Positions 1 through 7,165 of a DNA stretch of 7,797 bases are shown piece by piece (the first letter of the stretch is position 1; each line of letters opens with the position of its first letter). Below the pieces are notes generated by a model. The model did no database searches. It saw only the letters and a list, made by a program, of their open reading frames with translations, and had not been told where the DNA came from. Position numbers and translations under genes: made by a program. Origin of the DNA: Treponema sp. (GTDB lineage: Bacteria; Spirochaetota; Spirochaetia; Treponematales; Breznakiellaceae); the NCBI GenBank assembly GCA_031281685.1, contig JAITFA010000082.1, forward strand, positions 1-7,797. The letters run 5' to 3'.

Positions 1-3000
1 GAGACCGACGAGATCGTGGCAAGCCACTACGGGCGTACCCACGGCGATCCGGTGAAGGCGCTCAAGGAGTGCCTTGGGATCATTCAGCAGAAAGTAGTGT
101 CTGACACCGGCGATAAGAACGTTACGATCAAGCTGGTAGCCACAACCGGCTCTTCGCGGGAAATCCTCGGTGTGTTTCTTGAGACGCCCGGGGTGTATAA
201 CGAGATCATCGCGCACTCGGTTGGCACTACCTTTTTTGACCCCGATGTTGAAACAATCTTTGAGATCGGTGGGCAGGACGCGAAGTACGTTCTGCTCAAG
301 AACGGCGTTCCCATTGACTACGCCATGAACGAGGCGTGTTCCGCTGGTACCGGCTCCTTTCTGGAGGAATCGGCGGCAGGCGATCTGTCGATACACAGCG
401 CCAAAGACATTGGTCCCATAGCCCTCAACGCGGATTGCCCGCTCAAGTTCGGGGAACACTGTTCGGCGTTCATCAACTCGGATATACGCAAGGCGGTACA
501 GCAGGGCGCGTCCCGCGAGAACATCACGGCGGGTATAGTCTGCTCCATTGTGTCAAACTACCTAAATCGCGTGGTTGGCAATCGCACCATTGGCGGTAAA
601 ATCTTCTTGCAGGGCGGCGTTGCCAAGAATCCGGCGGTTCCACAGGCGTTTGCCATGCTGCTGGACAAGGAAATCCTCGTGCCGCCCGCGCCGGAACTCA
701 TGGGATGCTTCGGCGTGGCGCTTTTAGCCAAGCGAAAATGCGCGGACAGCCTACTCGCTGAGCAAAGCGTCAACATCGACGAGCTTCTGAGCCGCGAAAT
801 CGGCTATGAACGGGTCTTTACCTGCGAAGCCTGCGATAATCGCTGCCCAATACAGGTGCTGAACGTAAACGGCCACAAGTATATGTTTGGCGGACGCTGT
901 AACAAGTACACGAATATGCGGAAAGCCGTGAGAGACGTGCCGGTCTTTGACTATGTGGAGCGGCGACAGCGTATGCTTTTCACGGAATACGCCCCGGACA
1001 AAAAGACGTTTATCAAAAAACGTGATTTTGTGGTAGGCATACCCCGCGCCTTTTCTGTGCATACGCTTTACCCGCTCTATGCGTGGTTCTTTCACGAGCT
1101 TGGCGTCAAGACCTTCCTGTCAACAGAGGTTGCTCACGCCGGCGTTGCCCGCGCTGAATCAGCCTACTGTTTCCCAGCGGAGATCGCTCACGGCGCGGTG
1201 CAGGACTGTCTCGACAAGGGCGCTGACTATGTTCTGCTCCCCCACTTCCGCGATATGCCCAGCTATGAGGAAGATGTTCACGCCAACTTCTGTCCCATCA
1301 CGCAAAGTCTTCCATACTATATAGAGAAGGCGTTCCCGGATGTCGATAAAAAACGCTTCCTCCCGATGGTGGTGAGTTTTAAGTTCGGCGAGGACAAGGC
1401 GCTGGAACTGTTCTCGCAGACCACCGCGCAGCTTGGTATCGACGAGGCGGAAACTAAGCGCGCCTTTGAAAAGGCGCTCGCTAAACAGCAGGCGTACTTT
1501 GCCGCCGCGAAGAAACTCGGCGAAGACGCTATGGACGACGCCCGCAAAGCTAAACGTCCGGTTATCGCGGTGCTGGGGCGTCCGTATAACGCCTTCACTG
1601 CTGAGTCGAACATGGGTATACCGCGCAAGTTCACCACTCGCGGCTATTCCATCATCCCCTTTGACATACTGCCTTTTACCGAGGAAGAAATCTTCCCCAA
1701 TATGTACTGGTACTACGGTCAGCAGGATGTGAAGTCAGCCGCGCTCCTCAAAAAAGAGGACAACATCTACGTTACCTATATCACGAACTTCTCATGCGCC
1801 CCTGACTCCTTCATCCTTCACTACCTCAAGTGGTTTATGGGACAAAAACCCTTTCTCGTGCTGGAGTTGGACTCACATTCAGCCGATGCCGGCATTGATA
1901 CGCGGGTTGAAGCGTTTCTCGACATCATCGACGGCTACCGCGCCAAGAAAAACGAGCTGGAAGCCGAGCGTTACGACAACGGCTGGAAGTTCGTGTATGA
2001 CGAGGCCGCGCAAGGCGATAACACCCTGCGCCTCGACAACAGCAAGACCGGCGAGAAAGTCGCCATCCGCAACAACAAGCGCGTGAAACTGCTCTTGTCC
2101 AACATGGGCGCGATCTCCACCGAGTACATCGGCGCGGCAGTGCGAAGTCTCGGCATCAACGCCGAGGCGCTTCCAGTTGCCACCTCAAAGACCATCCAGA
2201 TCGCCCGCGCCCATGCATCAGGGAAGGAGTGCGTACCCAGTCACTTAGTACTAGGCGGGGCGCTTCAGTTCTTCTTTAGCGAAAGATACCGCAAAGACGA
2301 ACTCTACCTGCTCTTCGTGCCAATCACCACAGGTCCCTGCCGCACGGGGCAGTACTATGTGTATTACGAAAACCTCTTCCGCGATATGCGTATGGAAAAC
2401 GTGGTTGTCTTCATCCTCTCGGCGGACAACTCCTACGGCGAGCTTGGTCCCAACTTCGCCAAAGAGATGTGGCGCGGCTTCGTGCTTGCCGACTACCTCA
2501 AGGATATACAGACCGCGCTCAAAGCCACAGCGGAAAACCCTGTCAAGGCAGTGGCGGACTTTGAGCGCTCGTGGCGCAAAGTCATGGAGGCGGTGGAACA
2601 TAACCCCAAACATATCTGGAAGGAACTCGAACAAGTAGCCGCTGACGTGAAGAAAATTCCGCTGAAACGCAAACTCGTTGATTGCCCGAAAGTGCTGATT
2701 GTCGGTGAAATCTATGTGCGCCGTGACGACTTCGCGGTAGGCGAACTCACCGACTTGATGAGCGAGCGCGGCATTGTGGTCAAAGTGGCGGGCATTGCCG
2801 AGTGGATACACTACCTTGATTTCGTGCGGGAGTATTCCTACAAAAAGCTCATTGACATGGAGCCGCCTGCCAAGCGCCCGTTTTGCAAGCCCTTCTGGAG
2901 CCTCAAGAAACTGGAGATCGAGAAGGCGTGGAAACATTCGATAGAAAAGAAGACCCTCGAAATACTGGGTCCCACGGGTCTGATACCCGAAACGCCGCAC

Positions 3001-3354
3001 GACATGAACCTCATCATGGACTACACGCAGAAGCACTTTGTGAACCTCGAACTCAACTCCGAGATTGCGGTTTCAAGCGGCGCGGCGGCGGCGGCGATGG
3101 AACACGGCTATTCCGGCATTGTGAACATCTCGCCCTTTGCCTGCCTCATCGGGCGGGTCATCGAAGGACTGTTCACCCCCTGGGCGCGTGAGCGCAACTA
3201 CCCCACGCTCTCTGTCGAGGTAGACGGCAACCTCTTACCGCCGAACATCGTGAACAAACTGAACATCTTCATGGTGAACGTGTTGCGCTTCAAGGGGAAC
3301 AATGACCTGTCGCGGCTCATCGACAGCAAAGAGAAAGCGGACAAACTGGCCTAA
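1..3354 (+). CDS. Acyl-CoA dehydratase activase / HgdB-like fusion protein (5'-partial)
   Basis: The frame is open from base 1, so the true start lies upstream; the GTG at 16 is only the first in-window start codon and is used for numbering below. Residues 1 to about 240 are an ASKHA-type BcrAD/BadFG ATPase domain with EIGGQDAK (83-90) and LQGGVAKN (198-205). Cys108 in NEACSAGTGSF and Cys149 in HCSAFINSD match the two cysteines that, in HgdC-type activators, bind the [4Fe-4S] cluster shared across the dimer. A second cysteine group follows (270, 273, 277, 295). From about 338 comes a DUF2229/HgdB-like region (VGIPRAFSVH, later VLGRPYNAF, NFSCAPDSF, GPCRTGQY) and a C-terminal PFACLIGRVIEGL segment. 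In known systems such activators use ATP hydrolysis to inject a low-potential electron into a 2-hydroxyacyl-CoA dehydratase or benzoyl-CoA reductase. Family members are usually about 1400-1500 residues and often carry two ATPase domains, so a first one may lie upstream. The substrate cannot be read from the sequence. Cytoplasmic; no signal peptide is visible. Confidence 0.92.
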   Translation, partial: ETDEIVASHYGRTHGDPVKALKECLGIIQQKVVSDTGDKNVTIKLVATTGSSREILGVFLETPGVYNEIIAHSVGTTFFDPDVETIFEIGGQDAKYVLLKNGVPIDYAMNEACSAGTGSFLEESAAGDLSIHSAKDIGPIALNADCPLKFGEHCSAFINSDIRKAVQQGASRENITAGIVCSIVSNYLNRVVGNRTIGGKIFLQGGVAKNPAVPQAFAMLLDKEILVPPAPELMGCFGVALLAKRKCADSLLAEQSVNIDELLSREIGYERVFTCEACDNRCPIQVLNVNGHKYMFGGRCNKYTNMRKAVRDVPVFDYVERRQRMLFTEYAPDKKTFIKKRDFVVGIPRAFSVHTLYPLYAWFFHELGVKTFLSTEVAHAGVARAESAYCFPAEIAHGAVQDCLDKGADYVLLPHFRDMPSYEEDVHANFCPITQSLPYYIEKAFPDVDKKRFLPMVVSFKFGEDKALELFSQTTAQLGIDEAETKRAFEKALAKQQAYFAAAKKLGEDAMDDARKAKRPVIAVLGRPYNAFTAESNMGIPRKFTTRGYSIIPFDILPFTEEEIFPNMYWYYGQQDVKSAALLKKEDNIYVTYITNFSCAPDSFILHYLKWFMGQKPFLVLELDSHSADAGIDTRVEAFLDIIDGYRAKKNELEAERYDNGWKFVYDEAAQGDNTLRLDNSKTGEKVAIRNNKRVKLLLSNMGAISTEYIGAAVRSLGINAEALPVATSKTIQIARAHASGKECVPSHLVLGGALQFFFSERYRKDELYLLFVPITTGPCRTGQYYVYYENLFRDMRMENVVVFILSADNSYGELGPNFAKEMWRGFVLADYLKDIQTALKATAENPVKAVADFERSWRKVMEAVEHNPKHIWKELEQVAADVKKIPLKRKLVDCPKVLIVGEIYVRRDDFAVGELTDLMSERGIVVKVAGIAEWIHYLDFVREYSYKKLIDMEPPAKRPFCKPFWSLKKLEIEKAWKHSIEKKTLEILGPTGLIPETPHDMNLIMDYTQKHFVNLELNSEIAVSSGAAAAAMEHGYSGIVNISPFACLIGRVIEGLFTPWARERNYPTLSVEVDGNLLPPNIVNKLNIFMVNVLRFKGNNDLSRLIDSKEKADKLA

Positions 3355-3360
3355 GTGAGC

Positions 3361-3390
3361 AACGCCCCTGCGACTGCGGGGGCGTTTGTT
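3361..3390 (+). terminator. Rho-independent terminator after the activase gene
   Basis: Six bases after the TAA stop, AACGCCCCTGC pairs with GCGGGGGCGTT around a GACT loop. This is an 11-bp GC-rich stem including one G-T pair, followed by the short T-rich tail TGTTATAA. The tail is modest but the stem is strong. It separates the activase transcript from the next gene, which has its own promoter. Confidence 0.85.
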
Positions 3391-3422
3391 ATAACAAGCG
3401 TTTCAGCTGAGATAACGAACTC

Positions 3423-3451
3423 TTGACAACGCTGGTATCTAGCGATAGTAT
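3423..3451 (+). promoter_or_regulatory. Sigma-70-type promoter for the EcsC-like gene
   Basis: A perfect -35 TTGACA (3423-3428) and a -10 TAGTAT (3446-3451, four of six consensus bases) are separated by exactly 17 bases. The start codon is 35 bases downstream of the -10, with a clear AAGGAG ribosome binding site at 3473-3478. The whole block from 3411 to the start codon recurs, diverged, in front of the decayed paralogue at 4602-4677, with the TTGAC core kept in both copies. Confidence 0.72.
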
Positions 3452-3485
3452 ATGTATATATATTCTCTCTTGAAGGAGTTAAGGT

Positions 3486-4220
3486 ATGGCGAGTGAAGAA
3501 AAAGAAACTAGTGGCGTATGGTATGGAATTTTGGACGCAGCTCTCAAAATTCCCGGTGCGCGGGTAGACAGGGTAAATTTCTTGCAAAAGGAATTTACCA
3601 AATACTCGGGGGATGAACTCTCCAATATCCTGGACCAGGGTCCCGGAAAGGCTGGGGTCTCTATTCAGGACCTGGAAAAGATAGCTGATGGGGAGATACG
3701 GTCCCATGCAAGCATCGTAACGGGTACATCCTTTCTTGCGGGGCTTCCCGGTGGATTAGCTATGGCGGGAACCATACCTGCGGATTTGGCTCAGTACTAT
3801 TACCATGTAATAGTCATCGCCCAAAAACTGGCATACATCTATGGGTGGCCGGATTTGCAGGTGGACAGCGAAGGGGAAGCTGACCAAGACGCTTTCCTCT
3901 CGGTCCTAACCATATTCATCGGTATCATGAGCGGCGCAAAAGAAGCGAACAGCGCCTTGCAGCCCATGACGGAAGTCCTCCGCACAGAACCCTCCCGAAA
4001 ACTTCCGGTGATTGCCCTGGCAAAGATCGGCTTGCCCCAGATCGCAAAGCAAGTGGCAAAGGTCTTGGGAGCTAACCTCGCCAAACAGGGGCTTGCCAAG
4101 GGCATCGGCAAGATCGTTCCCTTAATTGGCGGCGCTATCTCTGGAGCCGTAACCATAGCGACGTACTGGCCTATGGCAAATACCTTGAAGGATGAACTGC
4201 AGAATCAAGTTATAAAATAA
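3486..4220 (+). CDS. EcsC-like family protein, probably membrane-associated
   Basis: The ATG start is fixed by AAGGAG seven bases upstream and by a promoter 35 bases before it. The 244-residue product has no signal peptide. Residues 1-70 are polar and helical. Residues 76-97 are a Gly/Ala-rich hydrophobic stretch that leads into IPADLAQYYYHVIVIAQKLA, then YIYGWPDL (to 124). Residues 134-149 are hydrophobic, and the C-terminus has a basic helix (about 180-208) followed by GKIVPLIGGAISGAVT (208-223). The pattern of a proline-aspartate entry to a helix ending in IAxxYG, plus a C-terminal IPxxGGxxxG glycine-rich segment, resembles the EcsC and DUF697 families; this was judged by eye and is not a database result. 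The biochemical role is unknown. The gene stands alone between a terminator and a non-coding region. A decayed second copy of its first 80 or so codons lies about 460 bases downstream, so the locus was once duplicated. No intrinsic terminator is evident after the stop. Confidence 0.85.
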   Translation: MASEEKETSGVWYGILDAALKIPGARVDRVNFLQKEFTKYSGDELSNILDQGPGKAGVSIQDLEKIADGEIRSHASIVTGTSFLAGLPGGLAMAGTIPADLAQYYYHVIVIAQKLAYIYGWPDLQVDSEGEADQDAFLSVLTIFIGIMSGAKEANSALQPMTEVLRTEPSRKLPVIALAKIGLPQIAKQVAKVLGANLAKQGLAKGIGKIVPLIGGAISGAVTIATYWPMANTLKDELQNQVIK

Positions 4221-4228
4221 ACGCCTTG

Positions 4229-4334
4229 CAATGCTGCCCTGTTACCTTGTGTGTCTACCAACTCCAATGATGTGTTTTGTATGTATGGCTTGTTAATGAT
4301 GGATAAGTTCTATAACAGGTAACGGGTGGCATTG
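4229..4334. repeat. Inverted repeat pair downstream of the EcsC-like gene
   Basis: CAATGCTGCCCTGTTACC (4229-4246) reappears inverted as GGTAACGGGTGGCATTG (4318-4334). The arms differ by two mismatches and one missing base and are 71 bases apart. The spacing is long for a terminator and no T-run follows. The pair may be two inverted copies of a short dispersed sequence, or a remnant of an inverted duplication. The right arm covers the last codons and the region just upstream of the stop of the doubtful reverse-strand ORF. Confidence 0.5.
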
Positions 4335-4522
4335 ATTTCAAGCCGGGTTTGCCTTAGCCTTTCTAGTAGTCGCGGGGTGGTGAGCTTTTTACCCACTATG
4401 CGTACAACCGGATGACCCCAGTAGAGTGTTTTATCCCTTCGGTCCCGCAGCGGCGGGACTATTTCAATATAATCACCAGCCGCTGTCCCTTCATATTCAA
4501 ACTCAATACCCCAAGAACTCAC
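4310..4522 (-). CDS. Doubtful small ORF, 70 codons, hypothetical or gene remnant
   Basis: The reverse-strand frame starts at a GTG (4520-4522) and ends at TAG (4310-4312). The predicted product has a protein-like mix: an acidic/aromatic start (SSWGIEFEYEG), a central YIEIVPPLRDRRDKTLYWGH stretch and a basic helical tail (PRLLERLRQTRLE). I do not recognise a family. Against it: no Shine-Dalgarno sequence precedes the GTG, an in-frame TAA lies two codons upstream, and there is no ATG in the frame. It could be the 3' remnant of a longer gene that lost its beginning, or a chance frame in the gap between two + strand genes. It is the only gene candidate in the 457-base interval 4221-4677. Confidence 0.3.
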   Translation of the reverse strand: MSSWGIEFEYEGTAAGDYIEIVPPLRDRRDKTLYWGHPVVRIVGKKLTTPRLLERLRQTRLEINATRYLL

Positions 4523-4537
4523 TGATTTTTAACAGAA

Positions 4538-4568
4538 AACGTTATTTCATTAGTGCTTTGAACGTTAT
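4538..4568. repeat. Two AACGTTAT direct repeats, 23 bp apart
   Basis: AACGTTAT occurs at 4538-4545 and again at 4561-4568, a spacing of about two helical turns. The inverse ATAACG lies just upstream of the -35 at 4602-4607, and also at 3412-3417 before the promoter of the intact EcsC-like gene. This could be an operator-like arrangement, but six- to eight-base AT-rich matches also arise by chance in such DNA. Confidence 0.25.
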
Positions 4569-4614
4569 CCCCAACACCGCGCAGCTTAAATTCCTGATAA
4601 AATAACGGATACTA

Positions 4615-4645
4615 TTGACGGTGTACTGGTTTATAGCCATTATAT
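4615..4645 (+). promoter_or_regulatory. Diverged copy of the EcsC-like gene promoter
   Basis: TTGACG (4615-4620) is followed after 17-19 bases by CATTAT or TTATAT. The block 4602-4677 aligns with 3411-3485 upstream of the intact gene: shared ATAACG, TTGAC, TATATG, CTTCT/CTCTCT and GAAG(G)AGTTAA in the same order and at nearly the same spacing. The ribosome binding site has lost one G (AAGGAG became AAGAG). The -10 is weaker than in the intact copy. If still active, it would transcribe the pseudogene and then the chemoreceptor. Confidence 0.5.
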
Positions 4646-4677
4646 GACACATATATCTTCTTTTGAAGAGTTAAAAC

Positions 4678-4895
4678 ATGGTAGATAAAGAAAAAGGACT
4701 ATGTGTTTTGGGTGCATCCCTCAAAATTCTCAATATATGGGTAGAAATGATAAATTTCTTGAAAAGAAATTTGCAAAATACTCGTTAAGGTGGGGGTGGG
4801 GGGTTGATGAAATCGCTAAGAGCCCGGTCCATAGTCCAGAAAAGCTGGGAATCCATCTATATATCCTTGAGGTGTCCCATTTTAAGTTTGCATAA
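4678..4895 (+). pseudogene. Decayed, frameshifted, truncated paralogue of the EcsC-like gene
   Basis: The ATG at 4678 opens MVDKEKG...SLKIL...VEMINFLKRN, which lines up with the start of the intact neighbour (MASEEKE...ALKIP...VDRVNFLQKEF). A single C present at 3585 in the intact gene is missing after 4761, so this frame ends at TAA 4786-4788. In the next frame the match resumes codon by codon: FLEKKFAKYS against FLQKEFTKYS, then DEIAKSPVHSPEKLGIHLYILE against DELSNILDQGPGKAGVSIQDLE. After a gap of about seven codons only TCCCAT is shared, and the copy ends at TAA 4893-4895. Only about the first 80 of 244 codons survive, and the hydrophobic and glycine-rich parts are gone. Its promoter region was duplicated with it. 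An apparent forward ORF from 4701 to 4895 is the shifted frame of this remnant, not a gene. The likely cause is tandem duplication followed by decay and 3' deletion. Confidence 0.82.
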
Positions 4896-4900
4896 AGGAG
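4894..4900 (+). promoter_or_regulatory. Ribosome binding site of the chemoreceptor gene
   Basis: AAAGGAG sits six bases before the ATG at 4907 and fixes that start. Its first two bases are the last two of the pseudogene stop codon TAA (4893-4895), so the pseudogene remnant abuts the chemoreceptor with no independent spacer. No convincing -35/-10 pair lies between 4800 and 4890. Confidence 0.85.
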
Positions 4901-4906
4901 TGTTTT

Positions 4907-7087
4907 ATGAAAATCGGTGTTAAACTAGCAACTATGATCACTATCTTTAACATCATCGGTATCAGCTTGTTAGCTGGTGTTACCCTCATCGAATCTCAGC
5001 AGGAAATCACCCGGCTGGCTGAGGGACAGGCGCGAAGCATAGCCAGAGAGAGCAGCGAAAAAATAAAGAACTGGTTTGAGGAGTATATGGGCGCGGCAAG
5101 AGCCTTCGCTCATATCATGGAAGGCTATAAAGAAATACCCGTCGAGCGGCGGCGGGAAGAATTCAATATGATGATGAGACAGATACTCAGCGGAAATCCC
5201 AAACTACGGGGCGTCTATGCCAACTGGGCGCCCAATGCCCTTGACGCTATGGATGAGGACTATGCGAATACTCCCGGAAACGATAGAACAGGGCGGTTTA
5301 TACCCGCTTGGTCCAATATTGCCGGAAAATTGGTGGTAGATGCTATAGTGGGGTTCAATTGGGATATCATTATGCAAATACCGGGGTTCAAGACAGAGTA
5401 TGTGCTTGACCCTGCGGTCTATCCAGCATCAGACGGAGACATTTTAGTCGCCAATATGGGCGCTCCGGTGAAGGATAACGGGGTATTGGTAGGGCTGTCA
5501 GGAGTTAGTCTTGAACTATCAACAGTACAGGCTATGGTGGAGGAGATTAAACCTCTCGGCGACGGCCATGCGCTGGTGTTCAGCTCAGGCGGTATTGTCG
5601 CCGCTCACCACGACCCGCAGCGGCTGGGAAAGAATATGCGGGAATCAGAAACCGATACCTTCGGTTCCTTCCTTAACACTATGGTTGACGCGGTAACAAC
5701 GGGAACCGCCGCCTCCTTCTCCTACCAGTCGCCCCAATCAGATACGATATACCACTACTACTCGGTGCCTTTCACCATCGGGAACGTTCCCATGCCCTGG
5801 ACCTTAGTCATCGGGGTCTCTCACAACACCATCATGGCGCCGGTCTACCGGATGCTCAGGATATGCCTGCTCATCGGCCTGTTTACCATTATCCTTATGT
5901 CCACAGGGGTCATGATTACCGCCCGCTCCATTAGCCGCCCCATCGCCTACACCATGACCATGCTTAAAGACATTGCCGAAGGAGACCTTACCAAAGACAT
6001 TACGGTACACTCAAAAGACGAAGTCGGCGATCTTGCCCGCTACCTCAACTTCGCGGTGGATAGGATCGAGAACCTTGTCGTATCCATAAGAAAAAAGGCG
6101 GAATCCCTCTCGCAAACCGGTACTGACCTGGCAGAGAATATGACCGAAACCGCAGTCTCCATCAACGAGATAACCGCAAACATCCAGAGCATCAAATCCC
6201 AAACCAATCAGCAGGCGACAGGCATCAAAAAAGCCAATACCATCATGAGAGAGGTGGTGGATCATATCAACGTTATAAACGGGCAGATTGAGAAACAGAC
6301 CGACTGTGTAAGCGAATCCTCTTCAGCCGTGGAACAGATGCTGGCGAATATCCAAAGCGTAACCGAGACCTTGGTAAAGAACAAAACCAATGTTACTAAA
6401 CTGGCCCAAGCCTCTGAAGTCGGGCAGAACGGCTTACAGGAAGTGGCGGGAAGTATTCGAGAGATAGCCAGAGACTCGGAAGGCTTGCTGGAAATCAATA
6501 CGGTGATGAAGAACATAGCAAGCCAGACAAACCTGTTAAGCATGAACGCGGCAATAGAAGCGGCGCACGCGGGGGAAGCCGGACAAGGCTTTGCCGTTGT
6601 TGCCAATGAGATACGGAAATTGGCGGAGTCCTCTTCTGAACAGTCAAAAACCATAAGCGAGGTGTTGAAGAAGATAAAAAACTCCATAGACAAGATAAGC
6701 CAGTCCACCGAGGATGTACTGCTGAACTTTGAGACAATACAGGAGGGAGTACAGACGGTAACGGAACAGGAGGGGAACGTCCGCAAGGCTATGGAAGAGC
6801 AGGGAATGGGCAGTAAAGCCATACTGAAATCCATAGGGAGTTTGAATGAGATAAGCGGGGAAGTGAAACAGAGCGCCCAGGGAATGTTGGGCGGCAGCGG
6901 TAAGGTGATACAGGAGGGCGATACCCTTGAGCAGATCACCGAGGAGATAGAGAACGGAGTGCGGGAAATGGCGAGCGGCGCAGAGCAGATAGATACGGCG
7001 GTAAACCGCGTGAACGACATAAGCGCGGAGAACAAGAAGCAGATAGAGCAGCTTATGGGCGAGGTTTCCCGCTTCAAAATCGAATGA
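4907..7087 (+). CDS. Methyl-accepting chemotaxis protein with dCache-type sensor
   Basis: The product is a 726-residue transmembrane chemoreceptor. A short basic start (MKIGVK) is followed by membrane helix 1 (about 8-27), an extracytoplasmic sensor (about 29-313), membrane helix 2 (about 316-338), a HAMP domain (about 338-390, with SRPI and DEVGDLA) and a long coiled-coil signalling domain. The conserved hairpin tip that contacts CheA and CheW is at about 535-575 (NIASQTNLLSMNAAIEAAHA, then GFAVVANEIRKLAESS). The sensor has VYANWAPNALD and TGRFIPAW (128-135), typical of a double-Cache (PDC-like) subgroup; the ligand cannot be assigned. The C-terminus ends SRFKIE, with no NWETF-like pentapeptide for CheR/CheB tethering. 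Glu/Gln-rich helices flanking the tip offer candidate methylation sites. The gene starts six bases after AAAGGAG and has no clear promoter of its own; it may depend on the promoter of the decayed paralogue. The length is normal for dCache receptors and the frame is intact. Confidence 0.96.
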   Translation: MKIGVKLATMITIFNIIGISLLAGVTLIESQQEITRLAEGQARSIARESSEKIKNWFEEYMGAARAFAHIMEGYKEIPVERRREEFNMMMRQILSGNPKLRGVYANWAPNALDAMDEDYANTPGNDRTGRFIPAWSNIAGKLVVDAIVGFNWDIIMQIPGFKTEYVLDPAVYPASDGDILVANMGAPVKDNGVLVGLSGVSLELSTVQAMVEEIKPLGDGHALVFSSGGIVAAHHDPQRLGKNMRESETDTFGSFLNTMVDAVTTGTAASFSYQSPQSDTIYHYYSVPFTIGNVPMPWTLVIGVSHNTIMAPVYRMLRICLLIGLFTIILMSTGVMITARSISRPIAYTMTMLKDIAEGDLTKDITVHSKDEVGDLARYLNFAVDRIENLVVSIRKKAESLSQTGTDLAENMTETAVSINEITANIQSIKSQTNQQATGIKKANTIMREVVDHINVINGQIEKQTDCVSESSSAVEQMLANIQSVTETLVKNKTNVTKLAQASEVGQNGLQEVAGSIREIARDSEGLLEINTVMKNIASQTNLLSMNAAIEAAHAGEAGQGFAVVANEIRKLAESSSEQSKTISEVLKKIKNSIDKISQSTEDVLLNFETIQEGVQTVTEQEGNVRKAMEEQGMGSKAILKSIGSLNEISGEVKQSAQGMLGGSGKVIQEGDTLEQITEEIENGVREMASGAEQIDTAVNRVNDISAENKKQIEQLMGEVSRFKIE

Positions 7088-7090
7088 GAT

Positions 7091-7165
7091 GAGAAGAGGC
7101 TATCGAAAGGGCAGTCTTCATCCCTGGAGCGCATGCTCCGCGCGCCCTTCGGTAGCCTCTCCTCT
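7091..7165 (+). terminator. Long imperfect hairpin after the chemoreceptor gene
   Basis: AGAGGCTATCGAA-A-GGGC (from 7095) pairs with GCCCTTCGGTAGCCTCT (to 7160), a stem of about 17 bp with one bulged A and one G-T pair. The roughly 30-base loop contains a smaller GGAGC-GCAT-GCTCC hairpin (7127-7140). There is no T-tract, so it is not a classical intrinsic terminator; it may stabilise the 3' end of the transcript, or be an extragenic repeat element. Confidence 0.5.

Noticed and set aside
2251..3036. A 261-codon open frame on the reverse strand inside the activase gene
   Set aside because: It is fully overlapped by a well-supported conserved protein on the + strand, has no ribosome binding site I could support, and has the composition expected of an antisense shadow.
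4560..4610. Similarity between CCTGATAAAATAACG here and GTTATAAAATAAACG at the end of the EcsC-like gene, as a third gene remnant
   Set aside because: The match is confined to an AT-rich stretch and fades at once on both sides.
4701..4895. A 64-codon forward ORF before the chemoreceptor as a real gene
   Set aside because: Its later part is the shifted frame of the EcsC-like pseudogene, its start lies inside the homologous region in the wrong frame, and it has no ribosome binding site.
4867..4896. A promoter immediately before the chemoreceptor (TTGAGG ... CATAAA)
   Set aside because: The -10 would overlap the ribosome binding site, leaving no room for a leader containing it.
6262..7134. A 290-codon open frame on the reverse strand inside the chemoreceptor gene
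   Set aside because: The Ser/Cys/Phe/Ile-rich product is the usual antisense of a Glu/Lys/Ala-rich coiled coil; the + strand gene is unambiguous.
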